Below, piece by piece: positions 59,801 through 64,000 of a stretch of DNA of 64,000 bases (the stretch's first letter is position 1; each line of letters begins with the position of its first letter). Both the position numbers and the translations under genes were made by a program. Source of the DNA: Magnolia sinica (Eukaryota; Streptophyta; Magnoliopsida; Magnoliales; Magnoliaceae); assembly GCF_029962835.1 (NCBI RefSeq), contig NC_080577.1, positions 26,828,501 to 26,892,500 on the forward strand, written 5' to 3'. The notes under the pieces are model-generated. The model had not been told where the DNA came from and ran no database searches. It saw only the letters and a list, made by a program, of their open reading frames with translations.

Positions 59801-61259
59801 AGTCTTTTTGACACGTGCTTCAAACTTTTAAAGCCCTAGTGCATCTTGACAGCTAAAAAAGCCTTGATCTTTTTTGGATCATAGGGCAACTTAAATGCCC
59901 TAAAATATTATTAACCTTAGTGTTGATTGAGCGTGGCTATGACATAGTTGTACATGTGGCACTAATGCCACATGTCGCTCATGTGACAATATTGTTAAAC
60001 TGTTGGATGACTTTTTTCTATCTAAAGGGGTACAAAAATAATTGCCATAGGACGAATGGTCATATCTTTTCATGAAAAGATGTTGTTTGCTATAAATGGG
60101 CATAAAAGTTTTGATTAGTCACATTAGTATATTTAGAAGAACTCTATCACGTCCAATTGTTATAAATTCTGGATACTATAATCAAGAAATGCAATTCTCT
60201 ATATTTTCTAAATAAACTATCTATTGTGCAGTAGTTTTAAATTTGGCATATTATTGGTATTTTTTAGAATATTTTAAAGGCATATCAATATCAAAATTAG
60301 AGATATGTCCAACACTTAATTGTACAAATTTTCATGTTGAAATTTGAATTGAGAGTTTATGTTATGTTGAAGATAATTTGCATATTTCATTTATTTATAC
60401 TAGCTAGAACTATTAAAAAAATGGCAACAAATCTATCTTGAAATATTAACTATTCAAGTCGAGCTTTGAACTCGATAGATACGACTGTCTCATTATCTTT
60501 TTCATCTATCCTCTTTTTATTTTAACTTGTTATTTTTCTAACCCATTCAATATACACAATGTGGGCCGCCTGAAGAGTCAATCAGTCTTATTATTTTAGG
60601 TCTCCTTTCATAGTGCAACCATAGGGTGGAACGGGCTGAGCTAGGCCACGTCCGGGTTAGCCTGGCCCAGCCTAGTCTCCTCAGTCAACTTAAACCCAGC
60701 CCCAATCTGAATTCTTAAAAATAAAATAAAATAAAACCCCATAGAATATAGAATATGAATTCTTAAAAATAAAATAAAATAAAACCGGCCCTCACCATGT
60801 ATAAAATATAGAATATCCAATCCGTGCAAAAGATGGCCGGAACCATGTTCATAGACCGTGATATCAAAATTAGGCCGATCCACTCATTCGGTGGGCTACA
60901 CCTGTACACTGTTGAGTTATACCATCAAATGTCTATAGACTTTTATGTTGTGTCCATGTGATCGTCATGTTGCATATGACCAACCCTTTTCTCGATTGAA
61001 TAATCTACACATGCAACATGTTGGCGGGAAAGAAATGGTTGTATCGGAACTTGCTATACATCCACTGTATTAATTAACCGTCCATATCAGCGAATAAAGG
61101 GAAGAAAGATGAAAGACGCATAGGTCCAATTTTTTAATCACAAGTCATCCATTGTAGGGCCCATTAAATGGAAGGCCACGATTGATAGATATCCCTGCCA
61201 CGTGTACGGAGGACACATGAATGTACAAAATCCCATATATACCAGCTCTAACGCATCAC
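59801..61259. other. Intergenic, no gene
   Basis: AT-rich DNA. A 48-bp direct duplication (GAATTCTTAAAAATAAAATA...) sits at about 60,709-60,800 next to GGCTGAGCTAGGCC-type hAT-MITE-like words. No gene recognised. Confidence 0.5.
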
Positions 61260-61279
61260 CTCTTCCTTCTCAATGTATA

Positions 61280-61330
61280 ATCCCACATTGACTGGGAACA
61301 AATCAGAAGAGAAAGTGGGTTAGATATAAA
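61280..61330 (+). promoter_or_regulatory. Plant snRNA promoter: USE plus TATA box
   Basis: The upstream sequence element ATCCCACATTG (61280-61290; plant consensus RTCCCACATCG, one base off) is followed after 34 bp by TATAAA (61325-61330), 27 bp before the RNA start. In plants a USE-TATA gap of about 33-34 bp specifies Pol II, against about 24 bp for Pol III (U6). Confidence 0.88.
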
Positions 61331-61356
61331 AGAGAGGGGAAGGCATTAATGAAAGC

Positions 61357-61553
61357 ATACCTTTCTCGGCCTTTTGGCTAAGATCAAGTGTAGTATCTGT
61401 TCTTATCAGTTTAATATCTGATACGAGGGCCATCGGCTCACATGATATTAAATTAATTTCTTGTGGGGGAGGGCCTACCACAGTAGCTTGCTACTGGGGC
61501 TCTTAAGTGTCGCCCTTGTTTTGCACTACAGCATGGGCCTGGCGCACCCCTTC
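61357..61553 (+). ncRNA. U2 spliceosomal snRNA
   Basis: It starts with the near-invariant ATACCTTTCTCGGCCTTTTG and contains the branch-point-pairing GTAGTA at RNA positions 34-39 (61390-61395). It continues with TCTTATCAGTTTAATATCTG and the loop region GGGGGAGGGCC, ACCACAGTAGCTTGCTACTG and GGGCCTGGCGCACCCC. The 197-nt length matches plant U2. The 5' half, which does the catalytic-core pairing, is standard. Several 3' positions differ from the plant sequences I remember: the Sm-type site reads AATTTCTTG with a C in the U-run, and stems IIb and IV hold mismatches. It may be an expressed variant or an early pseudogene. Its promoter looks functional. Confidence 0.93.
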
Positions 61554-61559
61554 CAAAAC

Positions 61560-62265
61560 TGTTATGAAATTTTATGTACATCTAGGATGTGAAGTCACCA
61601 TCTGACGGTTGTAATTGGTCAATGATCTTGGTCATGGAATTGCTGGGGCCCAACAATCCACAACTGCAGTCACAGGGGTGTATTTGTTAATCCATTTCGT
61701 TCATCACGTGGCAGCCCTTTTTTGAATGGTCCATACAAAAGGTCAGGAACTAGGATTGAGTATACAACTGGTACGTCCCACAGCCACTTGTGGACTGGGT
61801 ATCAGAGATGGCTGGGATAAGTAGCGTTTCTGTTGACACGAGGCACTCCCATGAATGGCTACTTTTTGATCTAGGATGTAGCTGGGCCAGGCTCGCTTGC
61901 TATCACGGCTTTGATCTAGCATATAGCTGGGCATGGTCTGGCATCGTATTACAGATGGATCGTTCCCTTCCCTTGTGACCTTACCCAAGAGACCTGAGAG
62001 ATTTCTCTCCGCCTTATATAAGAGTTGTGGAGCCATTTAAGAGGTTTGGTATAAGTAGTAATTAATCAGACCATACAGAAACTGCTACATGTGGCTAGCT
62101 CAATAGTCAAAAATGGCTAGCCAATGTGTCTAAACGGCTAGTATGCAGTTAGTCTCCCATATGCAAAATAGTTAGAAATTATCAAAAAAAATTGCTAGTT
62201 TTTCACTAATAGTCGGAAATGGTATGTTTTATTTATGACTCTAAACTAAACCATCCAGCCACCTT
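61560..62265. other. Downstream flank of U2, no gene
   Basis: No coding region or clear snRNA 3'-box was recognised. About 62,080-62,220 has repeated GGCTAG-type words (CTACATGTGGCTAGCTC, AATGGCTAGCCAATG). Confidence 0.4.
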
Positions 62266-62269
62266 TGCC

Positions 62270-62277
62270 TATATATA
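62270..62277 (+). promoter_or_regulatory. Candidate TATA box
   Basis: TATATATA within GCCTATATATACAGAG, followed by a leader-like CA-rich stretch (ATTCGATCAACACACG). No coding region follows within the window; see the hairpin cluster at 62,371. Confidence 0.4.
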
Positions 62278-62370
62278 CAGAGCTTGGCTAGTTCATTCGA
62301 TCAACACACGTAAACCAATTCATTTTCTCATCTGAATCAACAAACTCCAAGTGTTCTCTGATCAAGTCAA

Positions 62371-62439
62371 CAGGTTCAATACGAACCTGAGACTGTCAGG
62401 ACCAATAGGTCCATAAGATCCAGACCGGTGCAGTGGTCT
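62371..62439 (+). other. Three consecutive perfect hairpins
   Basis: CAGGTTC-AATAC-GAACCTG (62371-62389), GGACC-AATA-GGTCC (62399-62412) and AGACC-(8 nt)-GGTCT (62422-62439) stand in a row about 100 bp after a TATA box. No known RNA family was recognised. Confidence 0.5.
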
Positions 62440-63049
62440 ATGCCAGCAAAGCTAATCTTATTTTTCTAGCTCTCTTTCCATTTGAGAATTTTCTTTTAGC
62501 TATCATCTACCAGTAAAACTATGTTTATAAATTTCCACCAATGGTTCCTTCGTGTTTACTGAACGCAGAACCACACACAGGCTCGTCATATCCTAGAAGC
62601 CAATTGTCTGCAACGTGTCAACAATCTCAATTACCTTGAAAAGGAGAAAATAACACTTTAAGGATAGAGTGATTACACATGCTTCAGTCTGTCCTTAATC
62701 TTTTATATTTTTAGTTTCTAATTTCCTTTTGTTTTATGGAATTATAAATCTGTAATTTGAAATTAACAAATCTCAACATAACCTTAATCTTAAAGCTAGC
62801 TCAATCGTCCATTAAGTGGCCCACTTTATCACCATCATATCCCAATCATTTAAGAGTAGATCGATGTTACGTGTAGAAACCAACTCATCCACGAAATCAA
62901 CGTAAGACTTCTAAAACTGAGACTCCATGCTTAAACAACACCACCAATCGCAACTTCTTGTATAACTATGATTTCCAAAATCATGAAAGCCTCCGTAAGA
63001 GTTATTAAAACATTCATGACAAATAAGATCTCATCAAAACCTGGTCTGC

Positions 63050-63052
<3 letters not shown>

Positions 63053-63094
<42 letters not shown>
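63053..63094. repeat. (GA)n microsatellite
   Basis: About 20 GA units. The 63,180-63,260 stretch after it is also purine-rich. Confidence 0.95.
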
Positions 63095-63098
<4 letters not shown>

Positions 63099-63740
63099 CC
63101 AAGTCGTGACTCTTCGAGTCATGTTGAGTTGCTGATCCAACGTCCAACAACTAAACTTTCTAGGAAGTGAAAATCAGAAGAGATGGGAGGAGAAAGAATA
63201 GAGAAAAGGAGGGAAGAAGAAGAAGAAAAATGGAAGAAAAGAGAAGAAGAAAGAAAGTTGGGTCAAGTTGACTCGGAAAGTTAACCAACCGATCTATTGT
63301 CCGAGTCGACAATTAGGGCCAAGTCAAGCCCTATATACTCCATTGGTTAGCAAAGTCCCTTTTCTAGTCTTTTTTCTTCAGATAAACTTTGCTCATTGTT
63401 TTACACCACGACTCAATGAGTCGCCTCACTAAGTTAAGGTGCTAATACATTGGATTTCAATCCAGGAAGACCAAAAATCCTTGTTTGATATATAGGTAAT
63501 TAGTGCATGTGATTCCATGGAGAAACACCACCGATCTACGTCGGAACACCTACTAAGTTCAGTCTATAAGTGCGTCGAATTGAGTATAAGTGGAACCTAA
63601 CTTGAACCATCTACACATAGTCCGACGATACATCGGTTTATCTCAGGTAAGTGATCCTCCCATCATGTTGTAAATTTCAAAACATCACGCAAATACTATA
63701 TATACTTCACTCCGTGTCTCAATGATCAAATTATTAAATT

Positions 63741-63742
<2 letters not shown>

Positions 63743-63831
<89 letters not shown>
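63743..63831. repeat. (TA)n microsatellite
   Basis: About 44 TA units. Array length in the assembly may be unreliable. The last 170 bp of the window hold no recognisable gene. Confidence 0.95.
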
Positions 63832-63835
<4 letters not shown>

Positions 63836-64000
63836 TGTTGCTATTCAAATTTATGAGTATCATCGACTAGAATATAGATGTAGATTTGTCTTTATTTATT
63901 ATGGTGTTTATGTGTTTTATTCATGAAGAATCAATGGATTAGTGTCGAAAATACATTGATCGCATGTTATAATGGAAGGATAAATAAATTGGTTCATGGT

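Overview
This window looks like nuclear DNA from a woody, probably magnoliid-type angiosperm. That is an inference from three things: plant gene families, plant snRNA promoter signals, and a very abundant AT/GC-mosaic repeat family built on the phrase GGGCCCACCATGATGTATG that I associate with magnoliid genomes. Genes are sparse; most of the sequence is transposable elements and their debris.

Layout. About 1-3,100 holds a Tourist-like MITE, an LTR remnant and a long-TIR palindromic element. A small plastid-protein gene (plus strand, 3 exons, 3,154-9,096) follows. Its exon 1 carries an in-frame TGA inside the predicted transit peptide. About 200 bp past its stop lies an internally deleted Ty3/gypsy element with paired LTRs and a 5-bp target duplication (9,305-11,851), then a truncated Ty1/copia element (to 14,942).

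From 15,840 to 59,348 the minus strand carries a tandem array of three complete-looking F-box/PP2 (phloem protein 2, Nictaba-type lectin) genes: A 15,840-20,558, B 28,971-32,687 and C 57,080-59,348. A decayed exon-1 relic lies at about 23,100. All three share a three-exon structure with identical intron phases. B and C are the closest pair: their introns and 3' flanks still align. The array was stretched by transposons: a solo LTR and a doubled MITE in A intron 2, two composite palindromic elements of 2.2-2.4 kb between A and B, and a 12.7-kb Tekay-like gypsy element with 3.95-kb LTRs between B and C.

At the right end is a U2 snRNA gene (61,357-61,553) with a plant upstream sequence element and a TATA box at Pol II spacing. 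A TATA-led stretch with three consecutive perfect hairpins follows (about 62,270-62,440), then microsatellites. No operon-like cooperation exists. The F-box/PP2 proteins would each act as substrate adaptors of SCF ubiquitin ligases, and the U2 gene would serve the spliceosome.

Positions of splice sites were read by eye. Repeat boundaries marked 'about' are approximate.
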